DNA of 64,000 nucleotides from Bacillus sp. V3-13 (GCF_002860165.1 NZ_PGUZ01000012.1:81764-145763), one strand, 5' to 3'. Positions 1 to 8,713 are shown, counted from the stretch's first letter. The notes: generated from the sequence alone by a model not told the origin. Translations and numbers: made by a program.

Positions 1-734
1 TTTGTGATTTTTTCTTTCGTGCCTTTACCAAATTGGCCGTCTACATCGTTAATTGTCCAATTATAATCATAATAAGCGGGAGTTGTATAAAATACATCTA
101 CTTTGCTTGTATCGACCTTGTTTTGTTCGACTGCACTTTTCCAGACGGCCTCATTTAAAGCTCCTGCCTGGAAGGATCCAGATTCGACCAGCTTGTATGT
201 TTTGTCGTGCGAACCGGAAAAGTTCGGTTCTCCGTCGAAAACGGTGTTCGGATCGATTCCAGCTTCCATTAAATAATAGCGCGGCATTAAGTGTCCTGAC
301 GTGGAGCTCTCACTGCCGAATGTAAAACTTAAATATTTTAAGTCTTCGAGACTTTTCAGATTCAAGCCTTTTTGGGCAATAAATACAGAATGAAACTGCT
401 CGTCGATCGGGCGCTGGGCAATTGCTTCAGATTCGGGAACAAGGCTTCTGGCCTGCACACCAGTAAGGCCGCCGAACCAGGCAAGGTGGATGTCTCCGCG
501 TTCAAATGCCGTCACGAGGGCAGCGTAGTCAACCGAAGGGACGTATTCCACCTTCAATCCTGTTTCTTCATGCAAATATTTCGCCATTTCTTCCATGCTT
601 CGATTCAAATCCGCGGCACTCTGGTCAGGAATAGCCCCAATTTTGAATACTTCCTCCGCCGTTTTTTCTGAACCGCCGCTTGAACAAGCCGCCAGTAAAA
701 AAGTCGATAATAATAAAACAAGCCATTTTCTCAT
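1..734 (-). CDS. PhnD-like ABC transporter substrate-binding lipoprotein (possibly selenate), 3' end beyond window
   Basis: Only the first 244 codons lie in the window; the gene runs off the left edge. The start ATG (complement of 732-734) has a GAGGTGAG ribosome binding site. The N-terminus is a lipoprotein signal peptide with lipobox LLAACSS (Cys about residue 17), so the protein should be anchored outside the membrane. The rest reads like the phosphonate/phosphite-binding (PhnD/PtxB) fold, including a DIHLAWFGGLTG segment and a GSESSTSGHLMPRYYL segment. A branch of this family is known beside selenium genes and is named a putative selenate binding protein. The selD/selA locus 4.4 kb away fits that reading but does not prove it. 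Phosphonate, phosphite or another oxyanion remain possible. The ATPase and permease would lie left of the window. Confidence 0.75.
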   Translation of the reverse strand, partial: MRKWLVLLLSTFLLAACSSGGSEKTAEEVFKIGAIPDQSAADLNRSMEEMAKYLHEETGLKVEYVPSVDYAALVTAFERGDIHLAWFGGLTGVQARSLVPESEAIAQRPIDEQFHSVFIAQKGLNLKSLEDLKYLSFTFGSESSTSGHLMPRYYLMEAGIDPNTVFDGEPNFSGSHDKTYKLVESGSFQAGALNEAVWKSAVEQNKVDTSKVDVFYTTPAYYDYNWTINDVDGQFGKGTKEKIT

Positions 735-839
735 GGGAGCTCACCTCAAAAATGATATTTTATATAAGATTTTACTATTTGTCCGCGATTGTGCTGTAAG
801 TTTTTTCACATTTGAATGCGTAATTGGACAAATTTGAAA

Positions 840-863
840 CCCCTCCTTGCAAAAAAGGAGGGG
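840..863 (-). terminator. Hairpin terminator after the ABC-F gene
   Basis: A 9-bp stem (CCCCTCCTT / AAGGAGGGG) follows the stop codon of the ABC-F gene on the minus strand. The following T tract is short, so it may be a weak terminator. It separates this gene from the binding-protein gene. Confidence 0.6.
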
Positions 864-874
864 AATGATTGGTT

Positions 875-2434
875 CTATGCTTTGCTGACCTGCCGGGACC
901 ATTCTTCGACATCCCAAACTTTTGTAACCCAATCCTCGTAAAAATCGGGCTCATGGCAAACTAACACAACTGTGCCCTTATATGCTTTTAAGGCTCGTTT
1001 TAATTCTGCTTTGGCCATGATGTCCAGGTGGTTGGTCGGCTCGTCAAACAATAGCCAATTGCTTTCGTGCATGAGCAGCTTGCATAATCTGACTTTCGCC
1101 TGTTCGCCACCGCTCAGCTGATTTAAAGGTCGGGAAATATGCTCGTTTTTCAACCCGCAGCGGGCGAGAGCGGCACGGACCTGATGCTGGTCCAAACCGG
1201 GAAACTCATTCCAGACATCATCGATCGGTGTCATGTTTTCGGCTTTCACTTCCTGTTCAAAATAAGAAGGATAGAGGAAGTCCCCACGCTCAACTTTGCC
1301 GCTCAACGGTTCGATTTTTCCGAGCATCGTTTTTAAAAGCGTCGACTTGCCGACCCCATTGCAGCCGACGATCGCAATTTTGTCACCGCGTTCGATTGTG
1401 ATCGACATTTTTGGAAGGAGGGGATGGCTGTAGCCAATTTCAAAATCGGTCCCTTCAAACACATATCTGCTGCTGCCGCGCGCCTCTTTAAAATCAAATG
1501 CCGGTTTAACAGCCGTTTCCGGGCGGTCAATTCGTTCGAGACGGTCAAGCTGCTTCTGGCGGCTTTTCGCCCGGCCTGTCGTCGAATAGCGCGCTTTGTT
1601 TTTCGCGATAAAATCCTCTTGCTTTTTAATGAATTCCTTCTGCTTTTCATAAGCATTGATGTGCTGGTTTTTGTTGATTTCAGCCAGTTCGAGAAATTTT
1701 TCATAGGTGGCCGTATAGCGGCTCAGCTTCGAAAATTCGAGATGAAAAATCACATTGGAAACTTGATTCATAAACTCGGTATCATGGGAGATCAACAAGA
1801 AAGCGTAAGGATATTCCTTTAAATAACCGGTCAGCCAGCGGATATGCTCAACATCCAAATAGTTGGTCGGCTCGTCAAGCAACAGGACCTTCGGCTGCTC
1901 AAGCAATAGCTTTGCAAGCAACACCTTTGTTCGCTGCCCGCCGCTCAGTGCCGAAACATCGCGGTCGATTCCGATAGCATCGAGGCCAAGCCCGCGCGCC
2001 GCTTCTTCAATTTTTATTTCCAATGAATAAAACCCGCCAGCATCAAGCTCATCCTGGATTTCACCCATTTTTTCAAGCAGTATTTCCAGTTCTTCCGGGG
2101 AAGCATCTGCCATTTTTGCAGTCACTTCGTTTAACTCCTGTTCTTTTTGAAAGAGCGGGAGAAAGGCATCACGCAGTACATCACGGATCGTGCGGCCGGG
2201 AGTCAGGATCGTATGCTGGTCCAAATATCCGTATTGGACGCCGGGAGTCCATTCTACCTTTCCTGAATCGTGAATCAATTGCGCTGTGATTATATTCATT
2301 AAAGTGGATTTGCCAACACCGTTCGCTCCCACTAAACCAGCATGATCCTCTGCCAGTAATCGAAAGGAAACATCCTTAAACAAAGTCCGGTCTCCAAATG
2401 TATGACTCAATTTATCTACAGTTAATAAGCTCAT
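875..2434 (-). CDS. ABC-F family ATPase (YfmM-like)
   Basis: The 519-residue protein has two ABC ATPase domains and no membrane segments, which defines the ABC-F (ribosome-associated) class. The first domain has Walker A GANGVGKST near residue 36, signature LSGGQ near 164 and Walker B LLLDEPTNYLD near 184. The second has Walker A GCNGVGKST near 352, signature LSGGEQ near 437 and LLFDEPTNHLD. Between them is a charged helical linker typical of ABC-F proteins, which contact the ribosomal peptidyl-transferase region and relieve stalled translation. Length matches B. subtilis YfmM (about 518 aa), the likely orthologue, although other ABC-F paralogues are similar. It appears monocistronic. Confidence 0.88.
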   Translation of the reverse strand: MSLLTVDKLSHTFGDRTLFKDVSFRLLAEDHAGLVGANGVGKSTLMNIITAQLIHDSGKVEWTPGVQYGYLDQHTILTPGRTIRDVLRDAFLPLFQKEQELNEVTAKMADASPEELEILLEKMGEIQDELDAGGFYSLEIKIEEAARGLGLDAIGIDRDVSALSGGQRTKVLLAKLLLEQPKVLLLDEPTNYLDVEHIRWLTGYLKEYPYAFLLISHDTEFMNQVSNVIFHLEFSKLSRYTATYEKFLELAEINKNQHINAYEKQKEFIKKQEDFIAKNKARYSTTGRAKSRQKQLDRLERIDRPETAVKPAFDFKEARGSSRYVFEGTDFEIGYSHPLLPKMSITIERGDKIAIVGCNGVGKSTLLKTMLGKIEPLSGKVERGDFLYPSYFEQEVKAENMTPIDDVWNEFPGLDQHQVRAALARCGLKNEHISRPLNQLSGGEQAKVRLCKLLMHESNWLLFDEPTNHLDIMAKAELKRALKAYKGTVVLVCHEPDFYEDWVTKVWDVEEWSRQVSKA

Positions 2435-2797
2435 TCTTCGTCTAGCCTCACTTTAAAAAATCGTTCATTTTTTCATCATACTAAACAATTTGTGAGAAAA
2501 CTAGACCTTTGCTTCGTAATGAAAAATTATACAGTTTTTCTGTCATTTTTGACGCTTCTTCCTGAATAAAACCGCATATTTTCATTCATATTCGGCTGTT
2601 AATGGAAGTTTCGTACTGCCTGGAAAAAGATAAAATAACCCTTTCTAACTGTCCTTATTCAATGTACAATATTAGTGAATGTGTTAAAATAATAGTGGAT
2701 AAGCCTTTTATATCAACTCTTTAATCAAATGAAATGTTTTTCTGGAAAGGACAATTGTTTATTTTGAATCGACAAAACTCGAGTGGGGGGATTTTAG
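2435..2797. other. Intergenic, divergent promoter region
   Basis: This 363-base gap separates the divergent ABC-F gene and kbl. It is AT-rich and must hold promoters for both. A TAAAAT hexamer at 2685-2690 could be a -10 element for kbl, but no convincing -35 accompanies it. No riboswitch fold or gene is visible. Confidence 0.3.
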
Positions 2798-3988
2798 ATG
2801 TCAAGCAGTGCATTAAATCGGTTTTTAAGTGAAAACCTTGAGAATCTAAAGGAAAAAGGGCTATATAATATCATCGATCCGCTTGAAAGTCCGAACGGTC
2901 CGTTAATTAAAATTGCCGGTAAAGAGCTTGTCAACCTTTCTTCAAACAATTATCTCGGCCTTGCCACAGATGAAAGATTAAAGGTTGCCGCATGTGAAGC
3001 AGTCGAGCAATTTGGCGTGGGGGCCGGTGCGGTCAGGACGATCAATGGAACATTAAAATTGCATGTTGAGCTTGAAAAAAAGCTCGCGGAATTCAAGCAT
3101 ACAGAAGCAGCGATTGCCTATCAATCCGGCTTCAATTGCAATATGGCAGCGATATCAGCGGTTATGGACAAGCATGATGCGATTCTGTCAGATGAGCTAA
3201 ACCATGCTTCGATTATTGACGGCTGCCGTTTATCTCGGGCAAAAATTATCCGCTATCGCCATTCCGATATGGAGGACTTGCGTTTAAAGGCGAAAGAAGC
3301 AACCGAATCAGGCCAGTATAACAAAGTGATGGTAATTACGGACGGAGTTTTTTCGATGGATGGGGATATCGCAAAGCTTCCGGAAATGGTTGAAATCGCC
3401 GAAGAGTTTGATCTGATTACCTATGTTGACGATGCGCATGGCTCAGGAGTGCTCGGTGATGGGGCAGGAACCGTCAAGCATTTCGGCCTTTCCGATAAAA
3501 TTGATTTTCAAATTGGCACGCTCTCAAAAGCGATTGGTGTGGTAGGCGGCTATGTTGCCGGCAAAAAAGAGTTAATCGACTGGCTAAAGGTCCGGAGCCG
3601 CCCATTCCTGTTCTCAACCTCGCTAACACCGGCTGATGTGGCTGCTTCAATCAGGTCGATTGAAATATTAATGGAAAGCACTGAATTAAATAAACGCCTA
3701 TGGGATAATGCCAACTATCTAAAAAATGGCTTGAAAAAACTTGGTTTTGATATCGGCGATAGTGAAACGCCGATTACTCCATGCATCATCGGCGACGAAG
3801 TCAAAACGCAGCAGTTTAGCAAGCGGTTGAATGATGAAGGGGTATACGCAAAAGCGATTGTGTTCCCAACCGTTCCAAAAGGAACAGGCAGAGTCCGCAA
3901 CATGCCATCAGCTGCCCATACAAAAGAAATGCTCGATCAAGCTCTGTCGGTCTATGAAAAAGTCGGTAAAGAAATGGGGATTATTTAA
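2798..3988 (+). CDS. kbl: Glycine C-acetyltransferase (2-amino-3-ketobutyrate CoA ligase)
   Basis: This cytosolic PLP enzyme of the alpha-oxoamine synthase family cleaves 2-amino-3-ketobutyrate with CoA to give glycine and acetyl-CoA. The 396-residue length is typical. The PLP lysine is K244 in [12 protein letters not shown]; the cofactor-binding DDAHGSG segment lies near 211-217 and LSSNNYLGL near 47-55. The ATG is preceded by a GTGGGGGG ribosome binding site. The next gene, 49 bases downstream, is the SDR-type threonine dehydrogenase that makes its substrate. Together they form a threonine-to-glycine operon. Confidence 0.95.
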   Translation: MSSSALNRFLSENLENLKEKGLYNIIDPLESPNGPLIKIAGKELVNLSSNNYLGLATDERLKVAACEAVEQFGVGAGAVRTINGTLKLHVELEKKLAEFKHTEAAIAYQSGFNCNMAAISAVMDKHDAILSDELNHASIIDGCRLSRAKIIRYRHSDMEDLRLKAKEATESGQYNKVMVITDGVFSMDGDIAKLPEMVEIAEEFDLITYVDDAHGSGVLGDGAGTVKHFGLSDKIDFQIGTLSKAIGVVGGYVAGKKELIDWLKVRSRPFLFSTSLTPADVAASIRSIEILMESTELNKRLWDNANYLKNGLKKLGFDIGDSETPITPCIIGDEVKTQQFSKRLNDEGVYAKAIVFPTVPKGTGRVRNMPSAAHTKEMLDQALSVYEKVGKEMGII

Positions 3989-4037
3989 GGCTGGCTCGGC
4001 AATCGACACGAGACTAGAAAGAGTTGGGGGACAGGAA

Positions 4038-4985
4038 ATGAAAAATATTTTAATTACCGGAGCTTTAGGCCAAATCGGCTCTGAATTAACGGTAAAGCTT
4101 AGAAGTATATACGGTGCGGATCGTGTTATCGCCACAGACATCCGCAAGACAGACTGCGAGGCTGCCGAAAGCGGCCCGTTTGAAATATTGGATGTGACAG
4201 ACGGAAATTCATTATTTGACACAGCTAAGAAATACAACACAGATACGATCATCCATATGGCGGCGGTGTTGTCGGCTACCGCTGAAGCAAATCCGGTCTT
4301 TGCCTGGAATTTGAATATGGGCGGTTTAATGAACGCCCTTGAAGCGGCAAGGAATTTAAATTGCCAATTCTTTACACCCAGTTCAATTGGCGCTTTTGGG
4401 CCGACAACGCCTAAAGACAACACGCCGCAAGACACGCTGCAGCGTCCGACGACGATGTATGGCGTCAATAAAGTAGCGGGTGAATTGCTGGCTGACTATT
4501 ATTTTTATAAATTTGGTGTCGATACTAGAGGGCTTCGTTTTCCCGGCCTTATTTCGTATGTTACGCCTCCGGGCGGGGGCACAACGGATTATGCGGTCGA
4601 AATTTATTACGAAGCGGTCAAGCAAAAATCCTACACCTCTTATATTGCCAAAGGTACTTACATGGACATGATGTATATGCCCGACGCCCTTAATGCAATT
4701 ATCGATTTGATGGAAGCAGATCCTGCCCGTCTTAAACACCGCAATTCCTTTAATGTGACCGCGATGAGCTTTGAGCCGGAGCAGATTGCGGCAGAAATCC
4801 GCAAACATATCCCTGAGTTTGAGCTGCGTTACCAGGTGGATCCCGAACGCCAGAGGATCGCCGATAGCTGGCCAAATTCAATCGATGCAACAGCAGCCAA
4901 GGAAGAGTGGGGCTTTAAAGCTGATTTTGACCTGATAAAAATGACAGACGATATGCTTAGGCATTTAGCCGTAAAGCAGTTGTAG
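4038..4985 (+). CDS. tdh: L-threonine 3-dehydrogenase, SDR/epimerase type
   Basis: The enzyme oxidises L-threonine to 2-amino-3-ketobutyrate with NAD+. It is of the short-chain dehydrogenase (UDP-galactose epimerase-like) type, not the zinc MDR type of E. coli and B. subtilis. The Rossmann motif GALGQIG is at residues 8-14 and the catalytic Y141-x3-K145 pair is in YGVNK. The ATG at 4038 was chosen because it has a GTTGGGGG ribosome binding site and gives the Rossmann fold at the very N-terminus; the open frame extends upstream into kbl. The product is 315 aa, and the gene is co-transcribed with kbl. Confidence 0.92.
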   Translation: MKNILITGALGQIGSELTVKLRSIYGADRVIATDIRKTDCEAAESGPFEILDVTDGNSLFDTAKKYNTDTIIHMAAVLSATAEANPVFAWNLNMGGLMNALEAARNLNCQFFTPSSIGAFGPTTPKDNTPQDTLQRPTTMYGVNKVAGELLADYYFYKFGVDTRGLRFPGLISYVTPPGGGTTDYAVEIYYEAVKQKSYTSYIAKGTYMDMMYMPDALNAIIDLMEADPARLKHRNSFNVTAMSFEPEQIAAEIRKHIPEFELRYQVDPERQRIADSWPNSIDATAAKEEWGFKADFDLIKMTDDMLRHLAVKQL

Positions 4986-4991
4986 CTTGGG

Positions 4992-5020
4992 CAACCATCC
5001 TATTTTCGATGGGTTGTTTT
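4992..5020 (+). terminator. Rho-independent terminator of kbl-tdh
   Basis: A CAACCATC / GATGGGTTG stem with one bulge is followed by TTTT, a few bases after the tdh stop codon. Confidence 0.75.
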
Positions 5021-5080
5021 AATGCTGGCCTGAGCAGCTGGGACAAAGTCAGGAAACTGAAGCACAGTTGACTGTATATG

Positions 5081-5115
5081 AAAAAAGGTGAAATCATTAT
5101 CGATTTCACCTTTTT
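5081..5115 (-). terminator. Terminator of selD, overlapping its stop codon
   Basis: A perfect 14-bp stem (5082-5095 with 5102-5115) carries A and T runs on both sides, so it can work in both directions. On the minus strand it begins inside the last codons of selD. A terminator here argues that the final TGA (5106-5108) is a true stop and not a further selenocysteine codon. Confidence 0.85.
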
Positions 5116-6158
5116 ACGTAGATCATCTTGTCTTGTTTTTCAATTACGCGGCCAATGATCACAGCATCAGCGAGGCCATTTTCTTGCAGCGATTTAACAT
5201 AGGCTTTGGCTTCGTCTGCTCCGAGCGAAACAAGCAGGCCACCAGAAGTAATCGCATCGCAAAGGACAAGCTGTTCCTCCAAAGAAATATCCTCATATTC
5301 GACATTGTCACCAAGCCATTTATGGTTTGACTTTGAACCGCCGGGAACGACTCCCTGTGCCGCGAGCTCAAACGTGCCGTCAAGGACAGGAACTTTCGAT
5401 AAAGTAATTTCGAAGCTGACTCCGCTGCCACCGGCCATTTCACTGCCGTGCCCGAGCAAGCCAAATCCGGTGACATCGGTAACAGCATGCGGCTGGAACG
5501 GTTTTAATAGCGTTGCGGCAGTGCGGTTCAGCATCGCCATTGTTTCGGTTACTTTCCATTCTTGTTCCGCAGTAACTTTTCCTCGTTTAATGCCGGTCGT
5601 TAAAATTCCGGCACCGATTGGTTTTGTTAAAACGAGAACATCGCCAGGTTTCGCCCCGACATTTTTCCATATCTGCTCAGGATGGACAATTCCGGTAACA
5701 GACAGTCCAAATTTCGGCTCCTGGTCATCAATGGAGTGCCCGCCAACCGTAACAGCGCCGGCTTCCTTCACTTTATCTCCGGCACCTCTAAGGATTTCTG
5801 CAAGTATATCTGCCCCAAGCTTTTTAACGGGATATCCGACAATGTTAAGGACTGTTTTCGGTTCACCGCCCATTGCATATACGTCACTTAATGCATTAGC
5901 AGCAGCGATTGTACCAAACATATACGGATCATCGACGATTGGCGTAAAGTAATCCAATGTTTGAATTAAAGCAATTGTATCGGTCAGGCGGTAAACTCCT
6001 GCATCATCAGAGGTTTCATGCCCGACTAGCAAATCTGCAACCGGTTCTTGCAGCGGTAAAAGACGCAAAACTTGCGCCAGGTCCTCAGGACCAATTTTAC
6101 AGCCTCAACCAGCTTTTGTTGATAATGATGTAAGACGAATTTTTTCATGCTCGTTCAA
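5106..6158 (-). CDS. selD: Selenide, water dikinase (selenophosphate synthase), a selenocysteine-containing form
   Basis: SelD makes selenophosphate from selenide and ATP, the selenium donor for Sec-tRNA and selenouridine. A standard reading starts at an internal ATG (6068) and lacks the catalytic N-terminus. Reading through the in-frame TGA at 6107-6105 restores it: KAG-U-GCKIGPEDL, where the SelD family has Cys or Sec, with the catalytic lysine as K21. The start is TTG at 6158 with a GGAGGTGG ribosome binding site, giving 350 aa with Sec at residue 18. Family motifs include DDAGVY, ANALSDVYAMG and GGHSIDD. A SECIS-like hairpin follows the UGA. The gene is divergent from the SelW-like gene. 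The TTG start and UGA make it easy to misannotate as truncated. Confidence 0.93.
6080..6107 (-). promoter_or_regulatory. Bacterial SECIS element of selD
   Basis: On the minus strand the UGA (6107-6105) is followed 12 bases later by a perfect 5-bp hairpin, GGTCC-TGA-GGACC (6092-6080). The apical loop starts 17 nt after the UGA and has G in its second position. This fits the described bacterial SECIS pattern: small loop, a G among the first two loop bases, and 16-37 nt from the UGA. It should recruit SelB with Sec-tRNA. Confidence 0.72.
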
Positions 6159-6178
6159 CTGTCCCACCTCCAATATTC

Positions 6179-6184
6179 AGTATA
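6179..6184 (-). promoter_or_regulatory. Likely -10 element for selD
   Basis: TATACT on the minus strand lies about 20 bases before the TTG start, so transcription would begin right at the GGAGGT site and give a very short leader. The -35 hexamer is not convincing. Confidence 0.4.
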
Positions 6185-6224
6185 CCTGTTTATTGTGATT
6201 GCCGCATATCATAAAACTCATCAT

Positions 6225-6253
6225 TTGCGGAAAAATAACGTTTGTACTAAAAT
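6225..6253 (+). promoter_or_regulatory. SigA-type promoter of the SelW-like gene
   Basis: TTGCGG (6225-6230) and TAAAAT (6248-6253) are separated by exactly 17 bases. Transcription would start near 6260, just before the inverted repeat at 6265-6280. Confidence 0.6.
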
Positions 6254-6264
6254 GTCACTAATAA

Positions 6265-6280
6265 CGCGAATTCATTCGCG
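6265..6280 (+). promoter_or_regulatory. Inverted repeat at the 5' end of the SelW-like mRNA
   Basis: The 7-bp arms CGCGAAT and ATTCGCG are separated by TC, immediately downstream of the predicted transcription start. It could be an operator (a 16-bp palindrome) or a 5' stabilising hairpin. No regulator is visible nearby. Confidence 0.5.
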
Positions 6281-6308
6281 AATATCACACTTCATGAGGA
6301 GGATTATC

Positions 6309-6545
6309 ATGAATAAATATCAGTTAACTGTTGAATTTTGCATGCAGTGAAACTATGCACCTAAAGCCGCGGGTCTCGCGGAAGAACTATTTACCCATTT
6401 CCGTGGAAACATTGAAAAGCTTGAACTGATCCCAAGTTCAGGCGGAGCATTTGAAGTAACGGTTAATGGCGAGAAAGTGTACTCCAAGCTCGACACTGGG
6501 GTATTCCCAAACGCGAATGAAATCATTGAAAAAATGGAGGCGTAA
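6309..6545 (+). CDS. SelW/Rdx-family selenoprotein (CxxU redox motif)
   Basis: This 78-residue protein is seen only if the TGA at 6348-6350 is read as selenocysteine. It starts MNKYQLTVEFCMQ-U-NYAPKAAG, then LAEELFTHF, LIPSSGGAFEVTVNG and SKLDTGVFPN. These are hallmarks of the Rdx (SelW/SelT/SelH-like) thioredoxin-fold family, whose active site is CxxC or CxxU between the first strand and helix; here it is C11-x-x-U14. Known members are thiol/selenol redox proteins, some binding glutathione or 14-3-3 partners in animals. The ATG has a GAGGAGG ribosome binding site. A SECIS hairpin follows the UGA. A normal caller would see a 13-codon peptide ending at TGA, or nothing. Confidence 0.93.
6348..6381 (+). 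promoter_or_regulatory. Bacterial SECIS element of the SelW-like gene
   Basis: The UGA at 6348-6350 is followed by a perfect 5-bp GC stem (CCGCG 6367-6371, CGCGG 6377-6381) with loop GGTCT. The loop begins 21 nt after the UGA and reads GGUCU, close to the E. coli fdhF SECIS loop that SelB contacts through G and U. This is strong cis-evidence for recoding. Confidence 0.85.
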
Positions 6546-6630
6546 GCGCCTTTTACCTCCAACTAAAAGCAGATCGGGGTTTTTAAATTTTTCGATGCAC
6601 AATGCAAAAATGATGGTACACAATAATTTT

Positions 6631-6643
6631 ATTATGTAAACTA
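6631..6643 (+). repeat. 13-base repeat, copy 1
   Basis: Same motif, between the SelW-like gene and the hairpin at 6663. Confidence 0.6.
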
Positions 6644-6662
6644 TTTAACATATCATAATAGA

Positions 6663-6694
6663 GAATGCCTCTTACGCCCGGATAAGAGGCATTC
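6663..6694. terminator. Hairpin between the convergent SelW-like and Hsp20 genes
   Basis: A perfect 12-bp stem, GAATGCCTCTTA / TAAGAGGCATTC, has an 8-base loop. T tracts are poor on both sides, but position and symmetry suggest a shared terminator. Confidence 0.6.
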
Positions 6695-6727
6695 TTGATG
6701 AGCAGGATGATAAGGAAAACTCTTATA

Positions 6728-7117
6728 TTATGGAAGGGTCACAAATCTGTTCTGGCCCGGTCCAGCCTTTGTTTTTGATAAAAAAATTTCGAGTATACCT
6801 TGAGCAAATGTGGCATGAACATGCTTATGAACAACTGAAAACGGAAAAGTGACCGTACGCCGGCGTAGCTGGGGAGTGGCAGAATTCGTATCAACCGCTG
6901 AGATGATAATCGATTTGTCTTCAAGAAAGACGGTAACCTGGGAGGAAGGAAACTCAGCCAAAAGTGCTTCAATAATGATTTCTTGCTCCGTTTCAAACAT
7001 ATCAATTCTGAACGCCGTCTCATCCAAATAATTGGTAAGCGGATCCAGAAAGTACTGTTCGAGCCATTTTTCAAGTGACCGTAAATCAAGCGGTTGTTCT
7101 TTGCTTTCGTCATTCAT
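6728..7117 (-). CDS. Hsp20/alpha-crystallin family small heat-shock protein (spore-coat type)
   Basis: The 129-residue protein has an N-terminal segment of about 35 residues followed by a compact alpha-crystallin-like beta-sandwich. Its recognisable strands are QVTVFLEDKSIIISAV, RRRTVTFPFSVV and FAQGILEIFLSK; the last matches the xxxxNGVLxIxxPK end of Hsp20 domains. Such proteins hold unfolded clients without ATP; Bacillus has coat-associated relatives (CotP/CotM). The ATG follows GGAGGG. It is convergent with the SelW-like gene and divergent from selA. The exact subfamily is uncertain. Confidence 0.7.
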   Translation of the reverse strand: MNDESKEQPLDLRSLEKWLEQYFLDPLTNYLDETAFRIDMFETEQEIIIEALLAEFPSSQVTVFLEDKSIIISAVDTNSATPQLRRRTVTFPFSVVHKHVHATFAQGILEIFLSKTKAGPGQNRFVTLP

Positions 7118-7231
7118 GATGATGACCCTCCTTGCTACTATAATTAATTATATTCGCTTACATTCTTATATGTGCTGGACAAATCAAAATGGTATAATTA
7201 ACGCGCAAAATGATTTGGAGGGGTTTTTAAA

Positions 7232-8650
7232 ATGAACCAGCTATTGCGTTTAATTCCCCCTGTTCATGAATACCAGAATGACAGCCGGTTTAAACTGTTG
7301 ATGGAAGAGCATGGGTTGGATTTTTCAAGCATGTCAACGTACGTAAAACAGACCGTTGACTCGATCAGGAAGCAAATATTACATGAAGCTTGGGAAGGTG
7401 CAGATCCCGGTACATCAGCGTTTTTAGATGAATTTTTCGGGCTTCTGTCCAAAGAACTTGAAATCCGGACATGTTATACGATCAAGCGCGTAATAAATGC
7501 GACAGGCACGATTTTACATACTAATCTAGGCAGGGCAAGGCTTAGTGAGGATGCAGTCCGGCATGTAATTGAAACTGCACGTCATTATTGCAATCTTGAG
7601 TACAAATTGGCAGAAGGTGAGCGCGGTTCCCGGCATGCCCATGCAGAAACTCTCATCAAACAAATTACTGGCGCAGAGGCAGCGATGGTCGTCAACAATA
7701 ATGCTGCAGCCGTTTTTTTGATCCTGCGGGCGCTGGCATCTGACAAAGAGGTCGTTGTTTCCCGCGGTCAGCTTGTCGAAATCGGCGGCTCGTTCAGGGT
7801 GTCGTCGATTATGGAAGAAAGCGGGGCAAAACTGGTTGAAGTCGGCACGACGAATAAGACGCGTTTAAGCGATTATGAAAAAGCGATTAATGAAAATACA
7901 GCCATGCTTTTAAAGGTGCATACAAGCAATTTTAAGGTCGTTGGTTTTACCGAAATGGTCGATACTAATGAGCTGGCGGCCCTTGCAAATAAGCATCCGG
8001 GAATTATTTTCTACGAAGATTTAGGAAGCGGAGCATTGTACGATTTTCGCAAACATGGGATCGGTGAAGAGCCGGTTGTCAGTGAAGTACTTGAGATGGG
8101 AGCTGATATTGTCTCATTCAGCGGCGACAAGCTGCTTGGCGGTCCGCAGGCAGGAATCATCGCAGGAAAAAAAGCGATCATTGACAGTTTAAAAAAACAT
8201 CAGCTCGCCAGGGTGTTAAGAATAGACAAAATGACCCTGGCAGCCCTTGAAGCGACCCTGGTCGATTATTTAAAAGGGGAACAAGGCATGAAAAAAATCC
8301 CTGCAATCAGGGACTTGCTCACTTCAAAGGAAGAATTAATGGAACGTGCCGGGAACTTTCTTGTCAGGCTTGGAAAAACCGCTGCTTTTTCGGCGAAGGC
8401 AGTTGAAGGAATGAGCCAGGTAGGCGGAGGCACGATGCCGGATGTTTTATTGCCTTCATTTCCTATTGTGCTTAAATTTACAGATATTCCGGCTGAGCAG
8501 GCTGCCCGGATGATGAGAATGGATTTTACACCTGCTATCGTGACGAGAATTCACAAGGATGAAATTTATATAGACTTAAGAACGGTGGCTGCCCACGAAG
8601 AAGATCTTATTATAGAAGCTTTACATTCGCTTAGCAAAAAAGGCTGTTGA
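7232..8650 (+). CDS. selA: L-seryl-tRNA(Sec) selenium transferase
   Basis: SelA is a PLP enzyme that converts Ser-tRNA(Sec) to Sec-tRNA(Sec) using selenophosphate from SelD. The 472-residue length matches bacterial SelA. The PLP lysine is K300 in SFSGDKLLGGPQAG; TGTILHTNLGRA (near 91-102) and YEDLGSGALYD are also family signatures. The ATG follows GGAGGGG. In most bacteria selB follows selA directly; here a terminator follows and the next gene is sspP. The three UGA-containing genes in the window give SelA a clear role. Confidence 0.97.
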   Translation: MNQLLRLIPPVHEYQNDSRFKLLMEEHGLDFSSMSTYVKQTVDSIRKQILHEAWEGADPGTSAFLDEFFGLLSKELEIRTCYTIKRVINATGTILHTNLGRARLSEDAVRHVIETARHYCNLEYKLAEGERGSRHAHAETLIKQITGAEAAMVVNNNAAAVFLILRALASDKEVVVSRGQLVEIGGSFRVSSIMEESGAKLVEVGTTNKTRLSDYEKAINENTAMLLKVHTSNFKVVGFTEMVDTNELAALANKHPGIIFYEDLGSGALYDFRKHGIGEEPVVSEVLEMGADIVSFSGDKLLGGPQAGIIAGKKAIIDSLKKHQLARVLRIDKMTLAALEATLVDYLKGEQGMKKIPAIRDLLTSKEELMERAGNFLVRLGKTAAFSAKAVEGMSQVGGGTMPDVLLPSFPIVLKFTDIPAEQAARMMRMDFTPAIVTRIHKDEIYIDLRTVAAHEEDLIIEALHSLSKKGC

Positions 8651-8665
8651 TAAAGCAGCCTTTTT
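8642..8665 (+). terminator. Terminator of selA
   Basis: GGCTG / CAGCC flanked by A6 and T5 begins inside the last codons of selA. It implies no co-transcribed selB. Confidence 0.8.
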
Positions 8666-8713
8666 AGTATTGATCAGTTTTTCCTGACCCAGGCCGGGTC
8701 TGGCCTTTTACAG

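Noticed and set aside
3831..4037. N-terminal extension of tdh into kbl
   Set aside because: Start at 4038 has the ribosome binding site and the Rossmann motif in the expected place; the extension overlaps the kbl coding frame.
5106..5108. Terminal TGA of selD as another selenocysteine codon
   Set aside because: It lies in a terminator and after the natural family C-terminus, with no SECIS-like hairpin and no sequence conservation beyond it.
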